Assembly: GCA_947624365.1 (NCBI GenBank)
Contig: CANQJY010000020.1
Coordinates: 1 to 14,553 of the forward strand
Direction of reading: 5' to 3'
DNA from: an uncultured Clostridia bacterium
Lineage (GTDB): Bacteria; Bacillota; Clostridia; TANB77; CAG-508
Length of the DNA: 14,553 nt
Positions within the stretch are counted from its first letter, which is position 1, and each line of letters starts with the position of its first letter. The position numbers and the translations under genes are program-made. The notes beneath the pieces are model-generated. The model saw only the letters and a program-made list of their open reading frames with translations. It had not been told where the DNA came from and made no database searches. This document shows positions 1-6,435 of the stretch, piece after piece.

Positions 1-103
1 TGTTTACTATAATTAAAACAGTATTAAGGAAATATTTTTTATTTTCTACTATATCTTTAAGCAAAATGAAAATATTATTATCAGATGTAGGGTAGGAGGA
101 ACA

Positions 104-1117
104 ATGAAAAAAGTATTAATATATTTCTTATGCCTAATTACAATTTGTTTCATTTTACCAGCAATTTTTACTAATACTACTAAAACTAAGCAAACACTAG
201 CTATTCAAAATACACAAGAAGAAAACACATCAGTACAAGAAGCAACACAAGAAACAACGCAAGGAAAATATAGTAAAATCAAATTATTACATAGTAAAAC
301 AGGAGAAATAGAGGAAGTAGATTTAGAAACATATTTGTGTAATGTGGTATCAGCTGAAATGCCAGCAACTTTTGAAAAAGAGGCTTTAAAAGCACAAGCA
401 ATGGTAGCTAGAACATATACAATATACAAAGTAAATAATAAAAAACATGATAATAGTGATATATGTGATAGTAGTAGCTGTTGTCAAGCTTGGGTTTCAA
501 AAGAAGATAGATTTGCAAGATGGGAAGAAGATAAAAGAGAAGAAAATTGGAAAAAAATTGTAGAAGCAGTAAACGAAACAAAAGGCAAAGTGGTGGTATA
601 TAATAACCAACCAATAAATGCCTTTTTTCATTCTAATAGTGGAGGGAAAACCGAAACACCAATAAATGTATGGGGAGGAAGTGGATATCCATATCTACAG
701 AGTGTAGAAACTTCTGGAGAAGAAGGGTATACACAATATGCATCTGAAGCAACTTTTTCAAATGAAGATTTGTTAAATAAATTAAAAACCAAATATGCTG
801 ATATTCAAATAGATTTTTCAAATAATGAAAGTATAAAAATTTTGGAGCGTACAGAAAGCGACAGAGTCAAGACTATAAAATTTGGAAATCACAATCTTTC
901 AGGAGTAGAAACAAGGACTATATTAGGATTGAGATCTACAAATTTTGAGTTAGAAAAACAATCTAATCAAATTAAATTTTATGTAAAAGGATATGGTCAT
1001 GGAGTTGGTATGAGTCAAACAGGTGCTGATAGTTTAGCAAAACAAGGAAGCAATGCAGAAGATATAATACATCACTTTTATGCTAATGTAGAAATAAAAG
1101 ATGTTAATGAAATATAA
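104..1117 (+). CDS. spoIID: Stage II sporulation protein D, SpoIID (peptidoglycan lytic transglycosylase)
   Basis: SpoIID cleaves glycan strands of septal peptidoglycan in the mother cell and, with SpoIIM and SpoIIP, drives forespore engulfment. The 337-residue protein has an N-terminal membrane anchor (about residues 4-24), a Thr/Gln-rich linker (25-55) and then the SpoIID/LytB domain. Family landmarks are the VVSAEMP segment, with E85 in the position of the catalytic Glu, followed by the ALKAQAMVARTY helix (94-105). Further on are HSNSGGKTE (176-184) and, near the C-terminus, GYGHGVGMSQTGA (296-308). H115, C121 and C127 have the H-x5-C-x5-C spacing I recall for the zinc site of Clostridioides difficile SpoIID. 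The start is ATG 104, with GGAGGA at 95-100. The neighbouring spoIIQ-like gene supports the assignment. SpoIID is sigma-E dependent in other species; I see no convincing sigma-E promoter in the 103 bases available. No terminator separates it from the next gene. Confidence 0.95.
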   Translation: MKKVLIYFLCLITICFILPAIFTNTTKTKQTLAIQNTQEENTSVQEATQETTQGKYSKIKLLHSKTGEIEEVDLETYLCNVVSAEMPATFEKEALKAQAMVARTYTIYKVNNKKHDNSDICDSSSCCQAWVSKEDRFARWEEDKREENWKKIVEAVNETKGKVVVYNNQPINAFFHSNSGGKTETPINVWGGSGYPYLQSVETSGEEGYTQYASEATFSNEDLLNKLKTKYADIQIDFSNNESIKILERTESDRVKTIKFGNHNLSGVETRTILGLRSTNFELEKQSNQIKFYVKGYGHGVGMSQTGADSLAKQGSNAEDIIHHFYANVEIKDVNEI

Positions 1118-1130
1118 TTTCTCTTTTTAT

Positions 1131-1159
1131 GTATATTTTTCTAAAAAAAGGAAATAATT
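1131..1159 (+). promoter_or_regulatory. Candidate sigma-F (forespore) promoter of the spoIIQ-like gene
   Basis: GTATA at 1131-1135 fits the sigma-F -35 pattern GYWTA. GGAAATAATT at 1150-1159 fits the -10 pattern GGnRAnAnTW at every position. The spacer is 14 bases, one shorter than the usual 15. The site lies 32 bases before the ATG, in the spoIID-spoIIQ gap. spoIIQ is forespore-expressed under sigma-F in Bacillus subtilis, so position and gene identity agree. Function is inferred from the pattern. Confidence 0.5.
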
Positions 1160-1190
1160 CTAATAACATAAATTTTTAAGGAGGATATAT

Positions 1191-2030
1191 ATGAGAAGAA
1201 AAACGAGAAATAAGCCAAATGATGATATGGGTAATAAAATTATTAAATATGCCACTATTGGAGTTATTATTTTAACAGTAATAGTAATAGGATTATTAAT
1301 ATATAGTCAAAGTTTAGTAGAAGATGTGAAAGAAGGAACTTTAAGCACTGAACAACTTGCAAGTTTAGTAAATAGAACAACAGAAAACACAAGTGTAGAA
1401 GAAGGAACAGAGGATGCAAGTACTGAAATGGGAAGAAGTGTAAATGAAGTTCAAAATGAAATAGAAAACAAAACCTCAAATACAACTAATACAACAAACA
1501 CAACAAACACATCAAAATCAACCAATACAGTTAACAAAACAAATACTACTAAGAAAACAAATACAACAAATACATTAACAACTTCAACAACGCAAAAAAC
1601 TGAAAAACAAGAAAAAGTAGAAGAATTAAAATTTGTAAAACCAGTAGAAGGTGAAATTTCAAAAGAGTATGCAAAAGAAAATTTATTGTTTTCAGAAACA
1701 TTACAAGAATGGACAGTTCACACAGGCCTAGATATTAAAGCAGATAAAACAACAGTTGTAAAATCCGCAGAAGCCGGAGTTGTAAAAAGCATAAAAAATG
1801 ATCCAAGATATGGTTTAACAATCGTTGTAGAACATGCAAATGGATTTCAAACAGTTTATGCAAATCTTTTAACATCAGAATTTGTTGTAGAAGGAGAAAA
1901 AGTAGAAAAAGAGCAAAGCTTAGGTACAGTTGGAAATACATCAGCATTCGAAAGCGCAGATGAACCACATTTACATTTTGAAATTATAAAGGATAATTTA
2001 CAAGTAGATCCTAGTATTTATTTAAAATAG
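1191..2030 (+). CDS. spoIIQ: SpoIIQ-like LytM/M23 domain membrane protein
   Basis: This is probably the forespore partner of the SpoIIIA-SpoIIQ channel that bridges the two membranes during engulfment. The 279-residue protein has a short basic cytoplasmic N-terminus and one membrane helix (about 18-39). A low-complexity Thr/Asn-rich linker follows (about 95-135), then a LytM/M23 domain (about 148-275). The zinc-peptidase residues are intact: H177 and D181 in VHTGLD, then H260 and H262 in HLHFE. Clostridial SpoIIQ proteins commonly keep this site, whereas that of B. subtilis SpoIIQ is degenerate, so enzymatic activity is possible here. The start is ATG 1191 with AAGGAGGA at 1178-1185. It directly follows spoIID and has a sigma-F-like promoter in the gap. 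A vegetative M23 endopeptidase is the alternative; the membrane anchor, position and promoter favour SpoIIQ. Confidence 0.85.
   Translation: MRRKTRNKPNDDMGNKIIKYATIGVIILTVIVIGLLIYSQSLVEDVKEGTLSTEQLASLVNRTTENTSVEEGTEDASTEMGRSVNEVQNEIENKTSNTTNTTNTTNTSKSTNTVNKTNTTKKTNTTNTLTTSTTQKTEKQEKVEELKFVKPVEGEISKEYAKENLLFSETLQEWTVHTGLDIKADKTTVVKSAEAGVVKSIKNDPRYGLTIVVEHANGFQTVYANLLTSEFVVEGEKVEKEQSLGTVGNTSAFESADEPHLHFEIIKDNLQVDPSIYLK
1473..1595 (+). repeat. Degenerate ACAACAAAT-type tract encoding the Thr/Asn linker
   Basis: About 120 bases of imperfect ACAAAY and AATACA units encode residues 95-135 of the SpoIIQ-like protein, almost only Thr, Asn, Lys and Ser. It is a flexible spacer between the membrane helix and the LytM domain. 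Unit count could vary between strains by slippage. Confidence 0.7.
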
Positions 2031-2037
2031 AAATAAA

Positions 2038-2063
2038 CCCTTACCAGAAAGTATTGGTAAGGG
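2038..2063 (+). terminator. Hairpin after the spoIID-spoIIQ pair, probable terminator
   Basis: CCCTTACC (2038-2045) pairs perfectly with GGTAAGGG (2056-2063) around a 10-base loop, starting seven bases after the stop codon. The downstream sequence (CTAAATTT) has only a weak T-tract, so termination may be partial. Confidence 0.6.
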
Positions 2064-2088
2064 CTAAATTTATGCAAAAAAATTTCCA

Positions 2089-2117
2089 TTGACTTATTAT
2101 TTAAAATAAGATACAAT
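2089..2117 (+). promoter_or_regulatory. Sigma-A promoter of the nucleoside kinase gene
   Basis: TTGACT at 2089-2094 and TACAAT at 2112-2117 are separated by exactly 17 bases. Each hexamer has one mismatch to consensus. It lies 27 bases upstream of the ATG and just after the preceding hairpin, which separates this gene from the sporulation pair. Confidence 0.8.
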
Positions 2118-2144
2118 ATATTTGTCGAACAAAGGAGGAATAAC

Positions 2145-3785
2145 ATGAAAATACAATACAATAACGAAGAATATATTGTTGAAAAACCAATAAAAGTACA
2201 AGAACTTTTGAAAGAAGAAATACAAAAAAGTAAATATAAAGTGGTAGGATGTATTTTTAATAATGAATATCAAAACTTAGCATATGAAATTCAAACAAGT
2301 GGAAATTTAGAATTAATAGATACTTTTTCAAAAGAAGGAATGAAAATATATTCTAGAACACTAATATATATTATGGGAAAAGCATTTGAAAAATTATATC
2401 CAGATAAAAAAGTAACAGCAGAATATAGACTAGGAAATGCTATGTTTTGCACATGTGATGGCTTAGAAATTACTGAAGAATTCATAAAAAAAATAACAAA
2501 AGAAATTCAAAAAATTATAGACAAAAACTTGCCAATAAAAGAAGTGATAATGACAAGAGAGGAAGCAGAAAAATTTTATAAAAATACAAATACATCAAAA
2601 GGAAGATTACAGTTTGATTTAAAAGAGAATCAAGAAATTCATATGTATTACTGTGAAAATTATTATAATTATTCTTATGGAACATTAGCAACATTTACAG
2701 GAGTACCTGAAAAATTTGAAATTATAAAATATAGTGAAGGATTTTTAATTCGTTATCCAAGCTCAAAATCACCAAATAAAATCCAGAAATTTAAAGAAAC
2801 TAAAAAACTAGCTTGGGCATTAGAAGAATATCAAAAAATCCATAAAATTTTAAATATAAATGAGGTATATAAACTAAATAAAGCTATTGAAGAAAATAAA
2901 ATAAAAGATGATATAATGCTAGCAGAAGCATTACATGAAAAGAAAATTGCCAATATTGCAGACGACATTGCAAAACGTAAAGATGTAAAAATAGTATTAA
3001 TTGCAGGACCATCTTCATCAGGAAAAACAACATTTGCACAAAGATTAGGTATTCAATTAAGATTAAATGGCTTAAAACCTGTTACTATTTCTGTTGACAA
3101 TTATTTTGTAGAAAGACAAGACAATCCAAGAGATGAAAATGGAGAATATGATTTTGAATGTATAGAAGCAATTGACTTAAAACTATTTAATAATCATCTA
3201 GTTAGATTATTAAATGGAGAAGAAATTGAAATACCAAGGTTTGACTTTCATGTGGGAACAAAACGATATGAAGGCAAAAAGCTAAAACTAGAAAAAGATG
3301 ATATTTTAATAATAGAAGGTATTCATTGCTTAAATGACAAATTAACAAGTCAAATATCAAAAAAAGAAAAATACAAAATATATATTAGTGATTTAACAGT
3401 TTTAAATATGGATAGATACAACCCTATTTCAACTACAGACACAAGACTAATTCGCAGAATTGTAAGAGATTATCAATTTAGAGGATATTCAGCTAAACAT
3501 ACAATAAGTACATGGCGTAAAGTAACTATGGGAGAAGAAAAAAACATATTTCCATATCAAGAACAAGCAGATAAAATATTTAATACATCATTAATATACG
3601 AAATTAATGCACTAAAAAGTATTGCAAAACCATTATTAGAAGCAATTTCAAAAGAAGAAAAAGAACATGCCGAAGCCCAAAGATTATTAGATATATTAAA
3701 ATATTTTGAGCCAATATCAAAAGAACAAATACCGAACAATTCATTACTAAAGGAATTTCTTGGCGGTGGAGATTTTAAATATTAA
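2145..3785 (+). CDS. Nucleoside (uridine kinase-like) kinase with N-terminal TGS/ThrRS-like region
   Basis: This 546-residue protein belongs to the family in which a TGS domain and a threonyl-tRNA-synthetase-like second domain precede a uridine kinase/phosphoribulokinase domain. Residues 1-60 look like TGS, and 65-230 resemble the ThrRS second additional domain. Residues 280-500 form the kinase, with P-loop GPSSSGKT at 288-295. Other kinase landmarks are SVDNYF (316-321), a Walker-B-like DDILIIEG (385-392) and Arg-rich TRLIRRIVRD (433-442). It probably phosphorylates a nucleoside using NTP; the true substrate cannot be read from the sequence. The His and Cys positions that bind zinc in ThrRS editing domains appear mostly replaced (R71, Y75, Y174; only C170 retained), so tRNA editing is unlikely. 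The start is ATG 2145 with AAAGGAGG at 2131-2138. It has its own promoter, and I see no terminator after it. Confidence 0.85.
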   Translation: MKIQYNNEEYIVEKPIKVQELLKEEIQKSKYKVVGCIFNNEYQNLAYEIQTSGNLELIDTFSKEGMKIYSRTLIYIMGKAFEKLYPDKKVTAEYRLGNAMFCTCDGLEITEEFIKKITKEIQKIIDKNLPIKEVIMTREEAEKFYKNTNTSKGRLQFDLKENQEIHMYYCENYYNYSYGTLATFTGVPEKFEIIKYSEGFLIRYPSSKSPNKIQKFKETKKLAWALEEYQKIHKILNINEVYKLNKAIEENKIKDDIMLAEALHEKKIANIADDIAKRKDVKIVLIAGPSSSGKTTFAQRLGIQLRLNGLKPVTISVDNYFVERQDNPRDENGEYDFECIEAIDLKLFNNHLVRLLNGEEIEIPRFDFHVGTKRYEGKKLKLEKDDILIIEGIHCLNDKLTSQISKKEKYKIYISDLTVLNMDRYNPISTTDTRLIRRIVRDYQFRGYSAKHTISTWRKVTMGEEKNIFPYQEQADKIFNTSLIYEINALKSIAKPLLEAISKEEKEHAEAQRLLDILKYFEPISKEQIPNNSLLKEFLGGGDFKY

Positions 3786-3814
3786 TTGACATTTTCGGAA
3801 AATAAATGTATAAT
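3786..3814 (+). promoter_or_regulatory. Perfect-consensus sigma-A promoter before a small membrane peptide gene
   Basis: TTGACA at 3786-3791 and TATAAT at 3809-3814 are separated by 17 bases, so both hexamers and the spacer match the ideal. The -35 starts on the base right after the kinase stop codon. It lies 31 bases upstream of the peptide ATG at 3846. Strong constitutive transcription is expected from the sequence alone. Confidence 0.85.
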
Positions 3815-3845
3815 AGATATGTAAAATAAAAAAAGGAGAAAAAAG

Positions 3846-4010
3846 ATGATAGCAAAATATTGGAAAAAAATAGGATTGATAATATTAATAGTAGCATGTA
3901 TTTTTAATGTTATGAGCAAATTAGTACATAAATTATCACTTAACAAAGAAATGATATCATCAGCAATATATATGTTGCAAGAAGATAAAGAAACAAATAA
4001 TGAAAAATAA
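3846..4010 (+). CDS. Small membrane peptide, 54 residues, function unknown
   Basis: I do not recognise this product. The frame reads ATG to TAA at 4008-4010 and begins MIAKYWKKIGLIILIVACIF. A short basic N-terminus is followed by one hydrophobic helix (about residues 9-27). After that comes an amphipathic, then charged tail ending in DKETNNEK. The basic flank predicts a cytoplasmic N-terminus and an exported C-terminus. AGGAGA at 3834-3839 is well placed for ATG 3846, and a perfect sigma-A promoter lies just upstream. These two signals are the main evidence that it is a real gene. It stands alone: a separate promoter for rpmE follows its stop codon. A leader peptide or a noncoding transcript is the alternative. 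Confidence 0.65.
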   Translation: MIAKYWKKIGLIILIVACIFNVMSKLVHKLSLNKEMISSAIYMLQEDKETNNEK

Positions 4011-4020
4011 TATAAAACAC

Positions 4021-4049
4021 TTGAAATCTATTAAAAAATATGTTATGAT
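4021..4049 (+). promoter_or_regulatory. Extended -10 promoter of rpmE
   Basis: TTGAAA at 4021-4026 and TATGAT at 4044-4049 are separated by 17 bases, and TG at 4041-4042 gives an extended -10 (TGTTATGAT). It lies 42 bases before the L31 start codon. Confidence 0.7.
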
Positions 4050-4091
4050 AGAAAACAGTCAAGTTTAAAAAGCAAAAAAGAGGTGAAAAGA

Positions 4092-4292
4092 ATGAAAGAA
4101 GGAATTCATCCAAACTATAACCAAACAACAATTACATGTGCATGTGGAAATGTGTTAGAAGTTGGATCAACAAAGAAAGATATAAAAGTAGATATATGTT
4201 CAAAATGTCATCCATTTTGGACAGGAAATCTAAGACAAGAAACAGCAGGTGGTAGAGCAGATAGATTTAAGAAAAAATATGGACTTGCATAA
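4092..4292 (+). CDS. rpmE: 50S ribosomal protein L31 (zinc-binding type)
   Basis: L31 is a small large-subunit protein that helps form the bridge to the 30S head. The 66-residue product has the usual family length. It starts MKEGIHPNY and carries GGRADRFKKKYG near the end. Four zinc-ligand cysteines, C16, C18, C36 and C39 (CAC and CSKC), mark it as the zinc-containing (C+) form, not the zinc-free RpmE2 type. ATG 4092 is preferred over the in-frame GTG at 4083 because that GTG lies inside the Shine-Dalgarno AGAGGTG (4079-4085), and L31 proteins begin at this Met. It has its own promoter and a strong terminator, so it is probably monocistronic. Confidence 0.97.
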   Translation: MKEGIHPNYNQTTITCACGNVLEVGSTKKDIKVDICSKCHPFWTGNLRQETAGGRADRFKKKYGLA

Positions 4293-4299
4293 ATGTAAC

Positions 4300-4328
4300 A
4301 AAGGCGAAGCAAACATGCTTCGCCTTTT
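4300..4328 (+). terminator. Rho-independent terminator of rpmE
   Basis: AAGGCGAAGC (4301-4310) pairs perfectly with GCTTCGCCTT (4317-4326) around a 6-base loop, extended by A4300-T4327. It begins seven bases after the stop codon. Its GC content stands out against the AT-rich surroundings; the T-tail is short (TTTT, 4325-4328). Confidence 0.85.
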
Positions 4329-4342
4329 AAAAATAATTCCCC

Positions 4343-4371
4343 TTGCAAAAAGTCGCAAGATGTAATAAAAT
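4343..4371 (+). promoter_or_regulatory. Probable sigma-A promoter of the miaB-mutS unit
   Basis: TTGCAA at 4343-4348 and TAAAAT at 4366-4371 have a 17-base spacer. It lies 22 bases upstream of the miaB GTG and right after the rpmE terminator, where a promoter for the downstream three-gene unit is needed. The hexamers are moderate matches. Confidence 0.5.
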
Positions 4372-4393
4372 ATGGATAATGGAGGAATATAAA

Positions 4394-5809
4394 GTGAACA
4401 CAAAAAATGAGATAGAAGAACAAAAACAATATATACAAAAAATCAAAGAAATAAATCAAGTACAAAAACCAAAATATTCAATATTTACAATGGGATGCCA
4501 ACTAAATGAAAATGATTCAGAAAAAATATGTGGTATGCTAGAAGAAATGGAATATAAAAAAGTAGAAAACTTTAAAGATGCAGATCTAGTTATTTTTAAT
4601 ACATGTTGTGTTAGAGAAAATGCAGAAGACAAATTATTTGGAAAATTAGGAGAATTAAAAAAAATAAAAGAAGAAAAAGGAACCATAATTGCTATTGGTG
4701 GATGTATGATGCAAGAAAAACATATTACTGATAAAATTAAAGAAAGTTATCCATTTGTAGACCTTTTATTTGGCACACATACATTACATAAACTGCCAGA
4801 AGATTTATATAATGTATTAGATCAAAAACATAAACAAGAAGATATTATAGATATTGAAGGAAAAATATATGAAGGATTACCAATTAAAAGAGATAGTAAC
4901 ATAAAAGCATCTGTTACTATAATGAATGGATGTAACAATTTTTGTAGTTATTGCATAGTTCCATATGTGCGTGGAAGAGAAAGAAGTAGAGAGCCAAAAG
5001 ATATTATTGAAGAAGTAAAAGAATTAGCTAAAAATGGATATAAAGAAATAACTTTACTAGGACAAAATGTTAATTCTTATTTAAGAGTAGAAAGAGAAAA
5101 AAACATTCCATTTGAAGAATATCAAGGAGTCAATTCTTTTGCAACTTTATTATATGCAATTAATAAAATTGAAGGAATTGAAAGAATTAGATTTATATCT
5201 CCACATCCAAAAGATTTTACAGATGATGTTATAAAAGCAATTCGTGAATGTGATAAAGTATGCAAATTAGTACATTTACCACTACAAGCAGGTAGTACAA
5301 AAGTATTAAAAGATATGAATAGAAAATATACAAAAGAGCAATATTTGCATTTAGTAAAAAAGATGAAAGAAGAAATTCCAAATCTTACTTTATCAACAGA
5401 TATTATTGTAGGATTTCCTGGTGAAACAGATGAAGATTTTAAAGACACTTTAGATGTTATTGAAAAAGTAGGATATGAACAAGTATATATGTTCATTTAT
5501 TCAAGAAGAGTTGGAACACCAGGAGATAAAATGGAAAATCAAATTCCAGATGATATAAAACACAAAAGATTTGATAGATTAAAACAATTAGTAGAAAATA
5601 AAATCTATGAAAATAATCAAAATTATATAGGAACAACACAAAAAATTCTAGTAGAAGGAAAAAGTAAGAATAATGAACATACATTAACAGGAAGAACAGA
5701 TAGCAATAAAGTTGTGATATTTGAGGGAAATGATAGTTTAATAGGAAAAATGATTTCAATAAAAATTTTGTCACAGCATATGTGGTATTTGAAGGGAGAA
5801 ATAATATAA
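4394..5809 (+). CDS. miaB: tRNA-2-methylthio-N6-dimethylallyladenosine synthase MiaB
   Basis: MiaB is a radical-SAM methylthiotransferase that converts i6A37 to ms2i6A37 in tRNAs reading UNN codons. The 471-residue protein has an N-terminal UPF0004 domain (about 28-145). Its cluster-binding cysteines are C35 (TMGCQLNENDSE), C71 (NTCCVRENAED) and C104 (GGCMMQ). The radical-SAM domain follows, with C180, C184 and C187 in GCNNFCSYC, then a C-terminal TRAM-like domain (about 395-470). TMGCQLN and the NTC-x-VRENAED motif separate it from RimO and MtaB. GTG 4394 is chosen because GGAGGA at 4381-4386 is seven bases upstream. The open frame reaches a TTG at 4343 and an ATG at 4379, but these lie in the promoter or overlap the Shine-Dalgarno. 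The stop codon abuts the next gene's GTG, indicating co-transcription towards mutS. Confidence 0.95.
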   Translation: MNTKNEIEEQKQYIQKIKEINQVQKPKYSIFTMGCQLNENDSEKICGMLEEMEYKKVENFKDADLVIFNTCCVRENAEDKLFGKLGELKKIKEEKGTIIAIGGCMMQEKHITDKIKESYPFVDLLFGTHTLHKLPEDLYNVLDQKHKQEDIIDIEGKIYEGLPIKRDSNIKASVTIMNGCNNFCSYCIVPYVRGRERSREPKDIIEEVKELAKNGYKEITLLGQNVNSYLRVEREKNIPFEEYQGVNSFATLLYAINKIEGIERIRFISPHPKDFTDDVIKAIRECDKVCKLVHLPLQAGSTKVLKDMNRKYTKEQYLHLVKKMKEEIPNLTLSTDIIVGFPGETDEDFKDTLDVIEKVGYEQVYMFIYSRRVGTPGDKMENQIPDDIKHKRFDRLKQLVENKIYENNQNYIGTTQKILVEGKSKNNEHTLTGRTDSNKVVIFEGNDSLIGKMISIKILSQHMWYLKGEII

Positions 5810-6433
5810 GTGATAATAGATAAAAGTATAATATTTAATTTAACTCCAGAAAAAAGAAACGAAATAATAGAAAAGATAATAGATAAAGTATCCATTAACC
5901 AGAATAATTTTAATACATATAGGCAAACAAAATGGAAAGATAGAGAATTTGTAAGAAGCATAATCTTAGACTATCTTAAATTATTAACAGTAGACAGAAA
6001 TGTAGATATAGAAGAAATGCAAGGAATTATTACAGAAGAAGAAGCACTTGACATTATATATAAGAATTATAATTTTAGAAACAAACCAAACCCAGAAAAG
6101 ACTTCAAAAATATTCGAAAAATTAGATGAATACATGTCATTAACAGATGCTAATATTTTATTTAAAGGATTTCCAAAAATATCAACTATGTCAATAGAAG
6201 AATTAGAGGATAAACTAAAAATTTTGATAAAATATGGATATTTAAAAAAAATGATAGAAAATCCTAAAAAAATGATGGTTTCTACAGATTCAATAGAGCT
6301 ACAATTTAAGTATTATAACAATATGATAAAAAATGGAATAGAAAAAAGAAAACTTCAAGAAATACCTGCTTTTGAAATATTTAGTGATAGAAATCGAGTA
6401 GAAGAAACATACGGAGAAGGAGGAAGAGAATAA
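5810..6433 (+). CDS. Unrecognised helical protein between miaB and mutS, possible mTERF-like repeats
   Basis: I do not recognise this 207-residue protein. It has no signal peptide or membrane segment and is predicted mostly alpha-helical and soluble. The C-terminal half shows a repeating pattern: FPKISTMSIEELEDKL (121-136), then NPKKMMVSTDSIELQFK (151-167), then IPAFEIFSDRN (185-195). Each unit has a proline, several apolar residues, a serine and an amphipathic helix, with prolines at 122, 152 and 186. This resembles the helical repeats of mTERF proteins in pattern, but no homology search was possible. The start is GTG 5810, directly after the miaB stop; GGGAG at 5794-5798 is a slightly distant ribosome site. 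Its 3' end contains the AAGGAGGA (6417-6424) that serves mutS, so the three genes are very likely co-transcribed. Confidence 0.8.
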   Translation: MIIDKSIIFNLTPEKRNEIIEKIIDKVSINQNNFNTYRQTKWKDREFVRSIILDYLKLLTVDRNVDIEEMQGIITEEEALDIIYKNYNFRNKPNPEKTSKIFEKLDEYMSLTDANILFKGFPKISTMSIEELEDKLKILIKYGYLKKMIENPKKMMVSTDSIELQFKYYNNMIKNGIEKRKLQEIPAFEIFSDRNRVEETYGEGGRE

Positions 6434-6435
6434 AA

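Noticed and set aside
1..103. Sigma-E promoter for spoIID
   Set aside because: TATAAT at 8-13 and other AT-rich words are present, but nothing matches the CATACAnT pattern with a suitable -35 inside the window.
1473..1595. CRISPR-like or tandem noncoding array
   Set aside because: The units are short, imperfect and in frame within the SpoIIQ-like gene; there are no spacers.
4343..4393. Upstream TTG/ATG starts for miaB
   Set aside because: TTG 4343 sits on the probable -35 and ATG 4379 overlaps the GGAGGA site; GTG 4394 has correct spacing.
4293..4393. Riboswitch or leader RNA ahead of miaB
   Set aside because: The only stable structure is the rpmE terminator hairpin; the rest is too short and AT-rich for a known aptamer.
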